Part shown: positions 8,719 through 18,274 of the stretch, piece by piece
Layout: the number at the start of each line of letters is the position of its first letter
Position numbering within the stretch: the first letter of the stretch is position 1
Origin: Streptomyces sp. P3
GTDB lineage: Bacteria > Actinomycetota > Actinomycetes > Streptomycetales > Streptomycetaceae
Direction: 5' to 3'
Length of the DNA: 64,000 bases
Assembly (NCBI RefSeq): GCF_003032475.1
Contig: NZ_CP028369.1
Span: 8,246,001-8,310,000 of the forward strand
Notes under the pieces: model-generated
What the model was told of the DNA's origin: nothing
The model's input: the letters and a program-made list of their open reading frames with translations, nothing else
The model's database searches: none
Position numbers and translations under genes: made by a program

Positions 8719-9856
8719 AGCCGTGCTCGTCGCCGCCCTGCGCACCCCGATCGGCACCGCCTTCAAGGGGAGCCTGCGCGCCACGTCCGCCTACGACCTG
8801 GCGGACCGTGTGGTCACGGCCGTCGCCGAAGGGCTGGACCCGGACCTCGTGGACGACCTGATCCTCGCCGAGTCGCACTACGGCGGCGGGGTCGTCGCCC
8901 GCCACGCGGCCGTGACGGCGGGCCTGCCACAGGTGCCGGGTCTCGCCCTGAACCGGCACTGCGCGGGCGGACTCGCCGCGGTCTCGACCGCGGCGGCATC
9001 CGTCCGGGCAGGCATGGACCGGCTGGTGCTCGCCGGTGGCGTCAACTCCGCGTCCACCGCGCCCAGGCTGTCCTTCCTGGGCGGTGAACGCTGGGTGCCG
9101 CCCTCCCACCCGGACCGCCCGGACGCCCCCAACCTCGACATGTCGATCACGGTCGGCTGGAACACCGCCGTACGGGAGGGCCTCACCCGCGAGGAGATGG
9201 ACGCGTGGGCGCTGCGCTCGCACCGCAACGCCGTCCGGGCACTGGACGAAGGCCGCTTCAAAGACGAGACCGTGCCGGTCGCCACCTCACACGGCCCCTT
9301 CGAGAGCGACGAGCACCCGCGGCGTGACACCAGCCCCGAGAAGCTCGCCGCGCTCAAGCCGCTCCACCCGGAGATCGAGGGCTTCTCGATCACGGCGGGC
9401 AACGCGTGCGGCGCCAACGACGCGGCGGCGGCCGTGGCGGTGGCCGACGAGCGTCTCGCGCGGGATGACCTCGGACTGCCCACCCTGGCCAGAGTGCGGT
9501 CCTGGGCTTCCGTGGCCAGGGACCCGGCCGAGACCGGCCTGACCCCCACGCACGCCATCCCCAAGGCGCTCGGGCGGGTGGGCATGACGCTGTCCGACGT
9601 GGATCTGTTCGAGATCAACGAGGCGTTCGCCTCGGTGCCACTCGCCGCGGTCCGCCGCCTCGGCCTCGACCCGGACACCGTCAACGTCAACGGCAGTGGC
9701 TGCTCACTGGGCCACCCCGTCGCCGCCACGGGCACCAGGATGGTCGTCACGCTCGTCCACGAGCTCCGTCGCCGGGGCGGGGGTGTGGGCGTCGCGTCGA
9801 TGTGCGCGGGCGGGGGGATGGGTTCGGCGCTGGTCCTGGAGGTGCCGGGGCTGTGA
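8711..9856 (+). CDS. Thiolase family protein (acetyl-CoA acetyltransferase)
   Basis: A 381-residue thiolase. The acylated Cys is residue 84 in LNRHCAGG; the later motifs are INEAFAS, the His in CSLGHPVAATG and the second Cys in MCAGGGMG. All catalytic residues of degradative thiolases are therefore present. It should cleave a 3-ketoacyl-CoA with CoA to release acetyl- or propionyl-CoA. The ATG overlaps the end of the ligase gene by 8 bases, showing translational coupling. It is the last gene of the left catabolic segment; about 700 bases without a gene follow. Confidence 0.92.
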   Translation: MPEAVLVAALRTPIGTAFKGSLRATSAYDLADRVVTAVAEGLDPDLVDDLILAESHYGGGVVARHAAVTAGLPQVPGLALNRHCAGGLAAVSTAAASVRAGMDRLVLAGGVNSASTAPRLSFLGGERWVPPSHPDRPDAPNLDMSITVGWNTAVREGLTREEMDAWALRSHRNAVRALDEGRFKDETVPVATSHGPFESDEHPRRDTSPEKLAALKPLHPEIEGFSITAGNACGANDAAAAVAVADERLARDDLGLPTLARVRSWASVARDPAETGLTPTHAIPKALGRVGMTLSDVDLFEINEAFASVPLAAVRRLGLDPDTVNVNGSGCSLGHPVAATGTRMVVTLVHELRRRGGGVGVASMCAGGGMGSALVLEVPGL

Positions 9857-10567
9857 CGGTACCTGAGGAGGGCGGGGCGTCACACGATCAGCAGGCTGGA
9901 TTCGACCGCAACCTGCGGCTCCTCAGGCTTGGCCGTTCCTGTACAGGGCGTGACCGTGAGGGCGACTGCACCCGGCTGACCGGCGCGCTGAGTGACATCG
10001 ACGAGGCGCTGCACGACGCCGCCGACTGACATCGCACGCGGCGGGGTAACGTCCGGGCGGTCCGACCGGGCGAGAGCGACCACGCCGACGCGGCTCCCGC
10101 ACCCGCGGACGCGGTGCGCGGGGTGGTGACAAGGCCCGACGCGTCCGTCGCGGCCGGGGAACCCGCCTGAGTCACACGAAATGGTGGCCGGAGTGCCGGG
10201 AAAATCCCGGCACTCCGGTTCGACGTGTCCTCAAGAACCGGTTTCCGCTCGGTCTCGCCGGCTCGACGTGCTTGCCCGTGGCGAGGCCACGGGCGGGCCC
10301 GAAGTCCTGGCGGGCGGGCAGCGTGTATGTCTCGTCGGGGCCGGTGAGTCCATTGGGGGCCGCTGCCGAGGATCGTCGCCGTTGGGGAGCGGTTGCATGC
10401 CTGACGATGGCTCAGGACCGGCTTCGGGAAGCCGTGCTCGGAGCAGGCCGGCGGAGCCACCTCACCGAGCGGTCGGCACCAGCCCGTCGAACGCGGTCCT
10501 TCGCCCCGCGACCCCCGGGCGCGGCAGCGGCCAGGGCGTCCAGGGGCTGTCGCGCGGGCGGCGCGGG
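9857..10567. other. Gene-free junction between the catabolic and pectin blocks
   Basis: No convincing gene is seen. On the minus strand about 9880-10040 reads as a short protein-like tail (LVDVTQ...ALTVTP...SSLLIV) with no start or motif, which may be a relic of a secreted protein. The clearest element is the hairpin at 10188-10218. This is the left edge of the polysaccharide-degradation block. Confidence 0.4.
10188..10218. terminator. Strong 14-bp hairpin, probably a bidirectional terminator
   Basis: CCGGAGTGCCGGGA (10188-10201) and TCCCGGCACTCCGG (10205-10218) form a perfect 14-bp stem with a 3-base AAA loop. It lies between the thiolase gene and the convergent pectate lyase gene. There is no U-tract, as is common for actinomycete terminators. 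Confidence 0.65.
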
Positions 10568-11905
10568 TCAGCGTTCGAAGGCGCCGAGGTCCGGGGCCGA
10601 GCCGTTGTAGGGCAGGCCGACGTTGACGCCCTTGTCGATCAGGGTGCTGTTCGACGCGAGGCGCAGATACGGCAGTACCGGCAGGCTCCCGTCGGCTTGG
10701 CGGGACGCGTCCCAGCCTGATGTCGACACGCTCTGGAACTGGGAGTTGGACAGGTTGACGTTCAGATTCCAGGAGTTGTACGAGGCGCTGGTTCCGGTCA
10801 TGTTCGACAACAGGGTGCCGGTGTAGGCGATGTTGTTGCGCAGGTTGCCCAGGCCGATGGCGGCACCGGTCGGGGAGATACCGAGCATGTTGAAGTCGGG
10901 GTGGTTTCCGTAACTCGTGTTGTTGAAGAAGTCGTCCGCGACGGTGTGGTGGTTGGCGTAGAAGCCGGAAGACCGGTTGTTGAACGCCACGGAGGAGCGG
11001 ACGGTGTGCTTGACCCCGTTGGAGACGTACTTGCCGCCGTAGCCGCCGGCTTTGAAGCCGTTGCCGTTGCCAGACGGGGTGGTGGTCCCGGGCAGGTAGC
11101 CGTTGAGCCATGCCCAGGAGTTCTCGATGGTGACGGACGAGAACGCGTTGATGAGGTCGAAGCCGTCGTCGGAGTTCCACCACGCGCGGTCGCCCCGGAA
11201 GACGTTGCCGGGATGGTTGGCCGAGATGTGGGCGCCGAAACCGTCGGCGCTCTCGCCGGCCCCGTTGGAGGTGTGCGGGTCGTAGTTGTGGTGGGAGTCG
11301 GAGTTGAGGACGAGGTTGCCGCCGCCGTCCTGGATGAACAGACCGGGGCCCATGTTGTGGTGCAGGTCCAGCTGTTCGAAGGTGTTGTTGCTTCCGGAGA
11401 TCCAGATTCCCCAGGACTCGTGGTTGAGGTTGTTGTTCTGCGGGACGCCGGTGACCGTCAGCCCCTTGAGTCGGATCCAGTTGCCGGTGATGTCGATGCC
11501 CTTGATCCGGCAGTCGTCCTTCATCTGCGAGAAGTCGAAGACCGGCTTTTCTCCCGGATAGGCCACGTAGTTGATGAGGCTGCCCGAACTGCCGCTCTTG
11601 TTCAGGGTGATGGCGTCGACTTTGTCGGTCTGGCTCTTGCAGCCCGCGTTCGCGCGGGAGTAGGCGTACGTGCCGCCGCGGAAGTAGACCGTGTCACCGG
11701 CCTGCGCGACGGACTGGGCGTGGGCGAACGTCTTCCAGGGAGCCGCTTCGCTTCCGGCGGCGCTGTCGCTGCCGGTGGGGGAGACGTAGAAAACCTTCCC
11801 GGCTGCCGCGTTGCCGGATGCCGCCGACCCGACGACCGTCGTGGCGACGGCCGCCAGGACCGCGGCGACCGGGAGAGCGAGCCTCCCGTGCTTGGAACGT
11901 TTCAT
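10568..11905 (-). CDS. Secreted pectate lyase, family PL9
   Basis: A 445-residue protein with a signal peptide of about 35 residues, then a right-handed parallel beta-helix. The PL9 active-site pattern is visible: Asp221 in SADGFG, Asp246, Asp247 and Asp250 in NSDDGFDL (calcium ligands), and Lys285 in GNGFKAGG (Bronsted base). These keep the spacing known for Pel9A of Dickeya. It should cleave polygalacturonate by beta-elimination outside the cell. The ATG at 11905 follows GGAGAAAG. It is downstream of the GH2 gene on the same strand and both may be transcribed together. Confidence 0.88.
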   Translation of the reverse strand: MKRSKHGRLALPVAAVLAAVATTVVGSAASGNAAAGKVFYVSPTGSDSAAGSEAAPWKTFAHAQSVAQAGDTVYFRGGTYAYSRANAGCKSQTDKVDAITLNKSGSSGSLINYVAYPGEKPVFDFSQMKDDCRIKGIDITGNWIRLKGLTVTGVPQNNNLNHESWGIWISGSNNTFEQLDLHHNMGPGLFIQDGGGNLVLNSDSHHNYDPHTSNGAGESADGFGAHISANHPGNVFRGDRAWWNSDDGFDLINAFSSVTIENSWAWLNGYLPGTTTPSGNGNGFKAGGYGGKYVSNGVKHTVRSSVAFNNRSSGFYANHHTVADDFFNNTSYGNHPDFNMLGISPTGAAIGLGNLRNNIAYTGTLLSNMTGTSASYNSWNLNVNLSNSQFQSVSTSGWDASRQADGSLPVLPYLRLASNSTLIDKGVNVGLPYNGSAPDLGAFER

Positions 11906-11970
11906 TGCTTTCTCCAGTTCGCTCGGAGCGCAGGTGGGTGAACTCGGGTCCGGCGCCGCGCCGTTGTGGG

Positions 11971-14286
11971 TCAGTCGCAGGTTCCCGAGCACGGCACGAA
12001 GGGTGCCGTTGTGCCGGTCAGCGTGGTCGTGCCCAGGGTGAGGCCGTCCGCTCGGGCGGTGACGGTGATGGTGCCCGGCCCGGTCGCCCGGACGAGGGCG
12101 TACGCGAGCCCGTGGTAGGCCTTGCGTACGGTGCCGCGGTAGCTCTCCTGCGTCTGGCTGCCGCTGTCGACCGCCAGGATCACGCCCGGCCCGCTGATGC
12201 TGAAGGTGACCGGAGCGGACGAACCGGTCACGACCCGGCCGGAGGAGTCGGTGACGGCGGCCTGTACATAGGAGATGTCGTCGGTGTCCGTCGATACGGT
12301 GCTGTGGTCGGGCTTGAGCACCACCCGGCCGGCCGTCGTCCCCGTAGGTGGCGGTGAGGTGTGGGGAGCGCCCCAAGCGCTCTGCCACGCATACCCGATG
12401 GGCCGTACCGTGCCGACCGCGTCCATGAGGCCGGAGCTGCTTCCCACGGTGGGCCACAGACCGTCGGCCTCCCCGAGGTAGTCGGCGCCGGTCCAGAGGA
12501 ACTCGCCGATCAGGCCCGGGTTGTTCTTCACCGTCGTCCAGGACGAGGTGTCGGTGCCCATCTCGGTGAGCAGACCTGGTCGCTTGGGCGACATGCCCAT
12601 CGCGGCCACCACCTCGTCGGGCCGGTAGTTGCCGCCGAAGACGTCCAGCGTGGTGCGGGTGGCGCCGGTGACGTCGCCGCTGTCCTTGGGCCGGAAGAGC
12701 GCCTGGGTGACAGGGCGGGACGGATCCAGGGCGTGCGAGATCGACACCATCCTGCTCAGCAGCGGCTGCCGGGTGGAGAGCGGGTCGCGGATCTCGTTGC
12801 CGGCGCTCCACATCACCACGCTGGGGTGACCGCGGTCGCGCATGACGATGCCGGTGGTGTCGACCTGGTACCAGGGCGCCGATCCGCTCGCGCCCGGGAC
12901 GGCCGGTGTGCCGGTGGGCGAGGACGCCGTGCGGTTGAAGTAGGCGGCGTAGTCGCCGGCGTCGCTGTACTTGTGCTGTGTCCAGGTGTCGAAGAACTCG
13001 TCCAGGACCAGGAAGCCCATCCGGTCGGTGAGTTCCAGGAAGGCCGGGCTGGGGGGTTCGTGCGCGGTGCGGACGGCGTTGACCCCCAGGGCCTTGAGCT
13101 GGGCGAGCCGCCGCTGCATTGCGCGCTGCGGGGCGGCGGTCCCGAGGGCGTGGTAGTCCTGGTGCAGGGCGACCCCCTGCAGCTTGACGCTGTGGCCGTT
13201 CAGACTCATCCCGCCGGTGGGGCTGAAGGCGAGGCTGCGGATGCCGACCGGAGTGAGGTCGTCGTCGACCGGGATGCCGCCGACGTTGACGTAGGTCGCC
13301 AGCTCGTACATGTTCGGTGTTTTCAGGTCCCACAGCCTGGGGTTGGTGACGGGGATGTCGTAGCCGAAGGTGGCGGAGGCGCCCGCGGGGACGGTCCTGG
13401 CGGCCGTGGTGACGGCGGGGAGCGCGGTGCCGTCAGGATCGCTCAGCACCCCTCGGACGCTGACGCTCGCAGCGGTGGTGCCGTTGTTCACCACGGTGGT
13501 CTGCGCGTGGACGGTGGCGGCGGAACTGCTGACGTTCGGCGTGGTGACGTAGGTGGCCCATTGGTCGATGTGCACCGGGTCGGTCGCGATGAGGCGCACG
13601 TCGCGGTAGATGCCGGCCCCGGTGTAGTACCGGGAGGCCGGCTGCAGGCTGGTGTCGGTCTTGACGGCGATCAGGTTGTCGGTACCGCCGGCCTTCACCG
13701 CGCCTGTGATGTCGTAGCGGAAGCTGGTGTAGCCGTTGGGATGGGTGCCGATCAGTTTGCCGTTGACGTACACGCTGGCATTGGCCATCACGCCGTCGAA
13801 CTCGATGTACACCTTGCGGTCGGCGGGCACCTCGGCCAGTGAGAAGTGCTTGCGGTACCAGCCGATGCCCGAGGGCAGATAGCCGCCGCGGCCCGTGCTC
13901 GACGCCGACTGGGAGTACGGGTCTGACGGCGGGGTCCGGCCCTCGATGCTCCAGTCGTGCGGCACACTCAGCCCGCGCCAGCCACTGTCGTCGTAGGAGG
14001 CGGCACTCGCGCCGCTCGCGTCGCCATAGTGGAAGCGCCAGCCGGGGTCGAAGTCCGTGACCGTGCGGTACCTGGTCGCGGTGCCGGTGCTGGTCACAGC
14101 CACGGAGGTGGCGCCGGCCGAGGCGGCGTCTGTCGTGCAGGCGAGGGCCAGCGGTGCCATCAGCAGGAAAGCGAGCGCGCAGACTCGGGCTCTCCAGACC
14201 AGGGAATCGGCGGGTGGGGTGCGAAGTGCGAGCAGGGTTCGGCGGGTGATCCGCCCGGAACCTGCAGAGGGGGATGGAGAAGGCAC
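11971..14286 (-). CDS. Secreted GH2 family beta-galactosidase-like enzyme
   Basis: A 771-residue glycoside hydrolase. A long N-terminal leader carries a Tat-like TRRTLLAL and a hydrophobic stretch ending LALAC, so it is exported or perhaps lipid-anchored. The GH2 sugar-binding domain (VPHDWSIEG, YVNGKLIG), the Ig-like domain and the TIM barrel follow in order. The acid/base Glu is in WSAGNEIRD and the nucleophile Glu in LLTEMGTD. A C-terminal Ig-like domain of about 100 residues ends the protein. Beside endogalactanase and GH43 genes, it most likely removes galactose from pectin side chains. Specificity is inferred. Confidence 0.86.
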   Translation of the reverse strand: MPSPSPSAGSGRITRRTLLALRTPPADSLVWRARVCALAFLLMAPLALACTTDAASAGATSVAVTSTGTATRYRTVTDFDPGWRFHYGDASGASAASYDDSGWRGLSVPHDWSIEGRTPPSDPYSQSASSTGRGGYLPSGIGWYRKHFSLAEVPADRKVYIEFDGVMANASVYVNGKLIGTHPNGYTSFRYDITGAVKAGGTDNLIAVKTDTSLQPASRYYTGAGIYRDVRLIATDPVHIDQWATYVTTPNVSSSAATVHAQTTVVNNGTTAASVSVRGVLSDPDGTALPAVTTAARTVPAGASATFGYDIPVTNPRLWDLKTPNMYELATYVNVGGIPVDDDLTPVGIRSLAFSPTGGMSLNGHSVKLQGVALHQDYHALGTAAPQRAMQRRLAQLKALGVNAVRTAHEPPSPAFLELTDRMGFLVLDEFFDTWTQHKYSDAGDYAAYFNRTASSPTGTPAVPGASGSAPWYQVDTTGIVMRDRGHPSVVMWSAGNEIRDPLSTRQPLLSRMVSISHALDPSRPVTQALFRPKDSGDVTGATRTTLDVFGGNYRPDEVVAAMGMSPKRPGLLTEMGTDTSSWTTVKNNPGLIGEFLWTGADYLGEADGLWPTVGSSSGLMDAVGTVRPIGYAWQSAWGAPHTSPPPTGTTAGRVVLKPDHSTVSTDTDDISYVQAAVTDSSGRVVTGSSAPVTFSISGPGVILAVDSGSQTQESYRGTVRKAYHGLAYALVRATGPGTITVTARADGLTLGTTTLTGTTAPFVPCSGTCD

Positions 14287-14409
14287 ATCGGGTCCTTCCA
14301 GCCCGCCGATCGCGCGAGAGTTGCGCGGTCGGCGGGCAGTTGGTCAGCGGGAGCCGGAACGTCCGGAGTCCGGTCCGGCTCAGTGGGGGCCGCTGCCGTC
14401 AGGGCGTGG

Positions 14410-15271
14410 CTACCTGAGGTATGTGGCGAGCGGGAGGTCCTTGCGGCGTGTGTCGTCGGCGACAAGGCGGGCCATACGCTGCGCGCCGTAGGTTTCGAAG
14501 TGGGTGTGGTCGTTGCAGAAGAACGCGCCCAACGGGCCTGATCCGTAGTCACCGTTGTTCGGGCAGAGCGCAGGCTGTTGTAGAGCGAGACGCTCAGTGT
14601 CTCGAGGTCGACGACGGGTGCTTCGGTGGCTGTTCCGGCCGCGAACGTCTGGGGGACGAAGGCCCGGTTCTTGGTGGCCGTACCGCCGGAGCAGGTGATG
14701 GCGGCCACCGAGGTGAGCAGGATGAGGTGCGCGCCCCGGGCCAGGGCGGCCTGCGCGATCATGGTCATCAGCACTTGGAAGCGGGGCCTGCCGACGTGCT
14801 GCGGGCAGGCCGAGGCGGTGTCGTTGATGCCGAACTGGATGAAGAGGTAGTCGCCGGGCTTCATCCCGGTGGTGGCGTTCAGCATCGACTGCCAGCGCGA
14901 CGAGTACGCGTCGGACCTGAGCCGGCACTCGCCGTCGGGGCCCTTGGTGTTGCTCACGTTCGACTCGTACAACCAGGTCTGGATGCTGCGACCGCCGACG
15001 GCCCGGTTCTTGCCGACGACTTCGCTGTTGAACAGGGCGTCGAACTGGCTGCCCCAGCCGACGGGGCAACGGCTACTGGGATTGGCCATGGTGGAGTCAC
15101 CGGCCAGCCACACGGTGATCGGCCGGGCAGGCGCCCGCCCCGCCGGTGCCGCGGCAAGGCGGTACCGGAACAGTGTCCCGCGGCGCTGCCGGCCGCTGAG
15201 GCACCGCGGATGCCGAATGCCGACAAGGCGACCACCATCGTGGTCGTGAGAAGGATCCGAAGGCTCTTCAT
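14410..15271 (-). pseudogene. Broken SGNH rhamnogalacturonan acetylesterase (CE12)
   Basis: The parts of a secreted CE12 esterase are all present but in three frames. The signal peptide starts MKSLRILLTTTM at 15271; near 15180 the frame changes to the one carrying the block I motif VWLAGDSTMA and block III IQFGINDTA; near 14565 it changes again to the one with block V DHTHFETYGAQR and the end LPLATYLR. Both changes are of the kind produced by one missing base. The catalytic Ser, Asn and Asp/His are all still encoded. Either the gene is dead or the assembly contains two errors; two intact paralogues lie at 20888 and 22357. Confidence 0.75.
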
Positions 15272-15695
15272 GGGTTCTCCGGGCGCGGGCACGGGTGCCG
15301 GTCTGTGAAGGCTGGACGGTCAGCGGCGCAGATTCAGCCCACCCAGGTCTGTGTTCGTTCACAGATCGGACTGACGGTGGGGCAGAGCCCCAGGCGTCGA
15401 TGAGCGTGGGATGTGTCACGCAGCCTCCCGGCAGGACGCGTACCTGTCAACGGGATCTGGCGGATTGGCGGGTCGCGCATTGTTTGAGAGCTGCTGACGC
15501 AGCGCGGTGGCAAGCGGTCTGACCGGCTGCGATCAGGAGAGGGAGGCGCAGGTCAGATGCACTCCGCAGGAGCACGGGATGATGGTGGGGCGTTGTTCTG
15601 CCGGGTGTCGCGAGTTGTCGCATTCGAACATGACCGAACAGCAGAGTCGGACAAAATTCTTGACGACGCGTCGGAGCTTTCCTACTCTCACCGAC

Positions 15696-15711
15696 GTGGG
15701 AACGCTCCCAC
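15696..15711. promoter_or_regulatory. LacI-family operator-like palindrome
   Basis: GTGGGAACGCTCCCAC differs by one base from the known CebR box TGGGAGCGCTCCCA of Streptomyces and has the GGGA-N4-TCCC core. A related site, TGGGAGCGTTCACA, is at 18067-18080 upstream of the alpha/beta hydrolase gene. No LacI gene is in the window, so a distant regulator would act. Confidence 0.55.
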
Positions 15712-15893
15712 GCCTCCAGAGTGAACGATCACCTCTCACCTCGGGTGCCGCGTCCACTCGCCCCCACATCGGAGGTCATCGTGCCTGATTCACGCGGGCG
15801 TTCACGCACGGTGTCGCGTTGGGCGCGCGCTGCGCGACGCGGCAGGTGGAGAACCTGTTCGCTCTCGACCCCGTCGGCGTGCGGATCGCGACG

Positions 15894-15972
15894 ACGCTGA
15901 CGCGCCGGGACATGGCGTTGACGAGCCAGGACATGACGCTGACGCGCCGGCACATGAAGCTGGCACGACATG
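15894..15972 (+). repeat. 21-bp tandem repeat, about 3.8 copies
   Basis: Units start at 15894, 15915, 15936 and 15957 (partial). Each resembles ACGCTGACGCGCCGGGACAT plus G, with a few substitutions. In one plus-strand frame they encode a 7-residue unit of the type TLTRRDM, but no surrounding gene is convincing, so I treat it as a minisatellite. Confidence 0.7.
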
Positions 15973-16103
15973 AGTCCAGCACCGCGACACGACAGTCGAC
16001 TGCACACCGGTCCGCACTCAACTCGACGTCTGCGACCACGGATCACCTGTGACGACCGGATCACCGCATCATCCTCGGCACGTCCGTCGGCAGTAGGTGA
16101 CGG

Positions 16104-16310
16104 GTGGCCGGAGAGACCGGTGCCGAGGCGGGCTCGCCGGCCATCGACACCGGCGTCAGCGTGACCGACAACGGCGGTGTCGACTACACGGGGGCCACGG
16201 TCTACAACCGCCTGCCGAACATCGGGGCCTTCGAGAACCAGACCGGTACCGCCCACCATCTCGGAACCTCGACCGAACAGCCTGGAGAGCAACCGAAGCG
16301 GAGGATGTGA
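16104..16310 (+). pseudogene. C-terminal relic of a parallel beta-helix protein
   Basis: An open frame of 69 codons contains GSPAIDTGVSVTD and LPNIGAFENQ, the ending found in secreted right-handed beta-helix lyases (compare PDLGAFER at the end of the PL9 protein at 10568). No body of the gene is recognisable upstream. The stop codon sits in the leader of the GH43 gene, immediately before its start codon. Confidence 0.6.
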
Positions 16311-16311
16311 A

Positions 16312-17853
16312 ATGCTGGGAAAACTTCCCCGATGGACGATCGCTGCACTGCTGTTCCCCTTCGTGATCGCCCTGGCCTTCTTCGGCGACTTCGCCGACGC
16401 GAGAGCCGCGGCCCCTCTGCCCCAGAATGCAGCGGCCGCTGCCGCCCCGGTGCTGCAGAACGACGTCTTCTGGAAGGACACCTCCGGGAACCCGATCTAC
16501 TCCCAAGGCGGAGGCGTGCTGAAAGTCGGCAACACGTACTACTGGTACGGCGTGAAGTACAACGGAGCCGTCAGCTACTACAACAACCCCGCCGGCGGGA
16601 AGAACAGCAACACGTCGTTCAACGCCATCACCTGTTACTCCTCCACCGACCTGGTGCACTGGAAGTTCGAGGGAAACGCGATGACCTCCTCGGACATCGG
16701 TGGATCATCCTGGGTCGGCCGGGTGGGTGTCGCACACAACCCCAACACCGGCAAGTACGTGCTGGTCTCCCAGCTCAACAGCGGGCTCGTGTTCGGCACG
16801 AGCAGCACTCCGGCGGGCCACTTCAGCCGCGCGGGCACGCAGTCGAGCATCGGCAACGTCAGCACCGGCATGTCCGGCGACCAGTCGGTCTTCACCGATG
16901 ACGACGGACGGGCCTACCTCATCTTCAGCAACAAGAGCGGCCGCTCGAACCTGTACGTCGCCCCGCTGCGCTCCTCCGACTACCTGCACGTCGACAACGC
17001 CACGCGGATCTACAGCAGTTCAGCGGGCGGGCGTGAAGGCAACATCATGTTCAAGCACGCCGGGACGTACTACTTCTGCTCCTCGGATCTGCACGGCTGG
17101 AACGCGTCCCACACCTACTGCATCAAGTCGTCGAAGATAAGCAGCGGATATTCTTCGGAGTTCGTTCTGCAGGGCACGGACGCCGACTTCTCACATGTGA
17201 CGCAGACCGGCCTGGCGTTCGAGGTGAGCGGCTCATCGGGATCGTTCGTCATGTTCGGAGGCGACCGCTGGAGCGACTTCGCCGGCAACGGCATCGGCTA
17301 CAACCAGTGGGTTCCGGTCACCTTCGACGGGACGACGCCGGTCTTCCATTCACTGAACCAGTGGAACGTCGACGCCGCCGCGGGCACATGGTCCGTCGGC
17401 AGCGGCAACAACCACGTTCTGAACCCCAGCGTCGAGGCCGACCGGGTCTCCCAGACGAAGCTCGCCGGATGGACGAACTCGTCGAACGTCAGCAGCGATC
17501 CGAACAGCAACCACCTCGGCGGACACACCGGACGCTGGGCGATTGCGCAGTCCTACGCCTCCGCCTACAAGGCCGCCATGTACCAGACCATCACGGTCCC
17601 GAACGGGACGTACACGCTGTCGGCCTGGGTCAAGAGCAGCGGCGGGCAGAAGGCGGCGAACATCTTCGCCAAGAACTTCGGCGCGGGCGAAATGGACCGT
17701 CCTGTAAACCAGCCGATAGGCACCTGGACGAAGGTCGGCATCTCCGGCATCACCGTGACCAACGGGTCGATCCAGGTCGGCGTGGCCTCCGATGCGAATC
17801 CGGGCAACTGGGTGAACGTCGACGACTTCGAGCTGGTGCAAACCGGCCAGTGA
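16312..17853 (+). CDS. Secreted GH43-family glycosidase (exo-beta-1,3-galactanase-like)
   Basis: A 513-residue protein with an N-terminal signal segment (WTIAALLFPFVIALAFF), then a five-bladed propeller domain. The opening KDTSGNPIYSQGGGVLK with YYWYG resembles the GH43 subfamilies that attack galactan and lack the ordinary Asp base. The C-terminal 150 residues (from NHVLNPSVEAD) form a beta-sandwich carbohydrate-binding-like domain. The ATG at 16312 follows GGAGGATGTGA. In this cluster it probably trims galactan or arabinogalactan side chains; the exact bond cleaved is not determined. Confidence 0.82.
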   Translation: MLGKLPRWTIAALLFPFVIALAFFGDFADARAAAPLPQNAAAAAAPVLQNDVFWKDTSGNPIYSQGGGVLKVGNTYYWYGVKYNGAVSYYNNPAGGKNSNTSFNAITCYSSTDLVHWKFEGNAMTSSDIGGSSWVGRVGVAHNPNTGKYVLVSQLNSGLVFGTSSTPAGHFSRAGTQSSIGNVSTGMSGDQSVFTDDDGRAYLIFSNKSGRSNLYVAPLRSSDYLHVDNATRIYSSSAGGREGNIMFKHAGTYYFCSSDLHGWNASHTYCIKSSKISSGYSSEFVLQGTDADFSHVTQTGLAFEVSGSSGSFVMFGGDRWSDFAGNGIGYNQWVPVTFDGTTPVFHSLNQWNVDAAAGTWSVGSGNNHVLNPSVEADRVSQTKLAGWTNSSNVSSDPNSNHLGGHTGRWAIAQSYASAYKAAMYQTITVPNGTYTLSAWVKSSGGQKAANIFAKNFGAGEMDRPVNQPIGTWTKVGISGITVTNGSIQVGVASDANPGNWVNVDDFELVQTGQ

Positions 17854-18274
17854 TCTGGTCCTGAGTTCGCGTCTCGCCAGGTGAGGCGTGGTCCGTCTCG
17901 GTCCGGCCCGGTCGGTCACGGCAGCTGTCGGCTGCGGTCTGCTGGAGGAAATGGGCGACAGCAGGCTGAATCCGCTGGTGTTGACCGAGGACGAGCGGCT
18001 GACATCGCAGGGGTGAGCCGACCGCCGGCCAACCGCACAAGGTCCGGTTCTGTTGTTCGACCGGCGTGGGAGCGTTCACAGACATGTGGCGGGCGAGGCA
18101 TCTCCATGTGTGTGTCACGGCCGGTCGGCTCGACCGTTGCGGTCGCGCCTGGACCGGCGAGCGCGTTGGAGAACGACGTTGTGACGGACTGCCTCAAGCG
18201 CGACGGGTGCTCACCCAAGAACCAAACTCACGTTCCCCTTCCGAGCAATCCCCCCACTCACACAGGAGTCATCC
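17854..18274. promoter_or_regulatory. Intergenic region with a second LacI-like half-conserved site
   Basis: No gene is seen. TGGGAGCGTTCACA at 18067-18080 matches the CebR-type box at 11 of 14 positions and lies about 200 bases before the alpha/beta hydrolase start. The left half is perfect and the right half is degenerate. Confidence 0.35.

Larger units (their letters stand above)
15420..16103. other. Degenerate stretch with a LacI-type site and a 21-bp tandem repeat
   Basis: No intact gene is visible. It contains a LacI-type palindrome at 15697 and a minisatellite at 15894-15972, and it leads into the C-terminal relic at 16104-16310. It may be what remains of a promoter plus most of a beta-helix polysaccharide lyase gene; that reading is inference. 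Confidence 0.4.
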
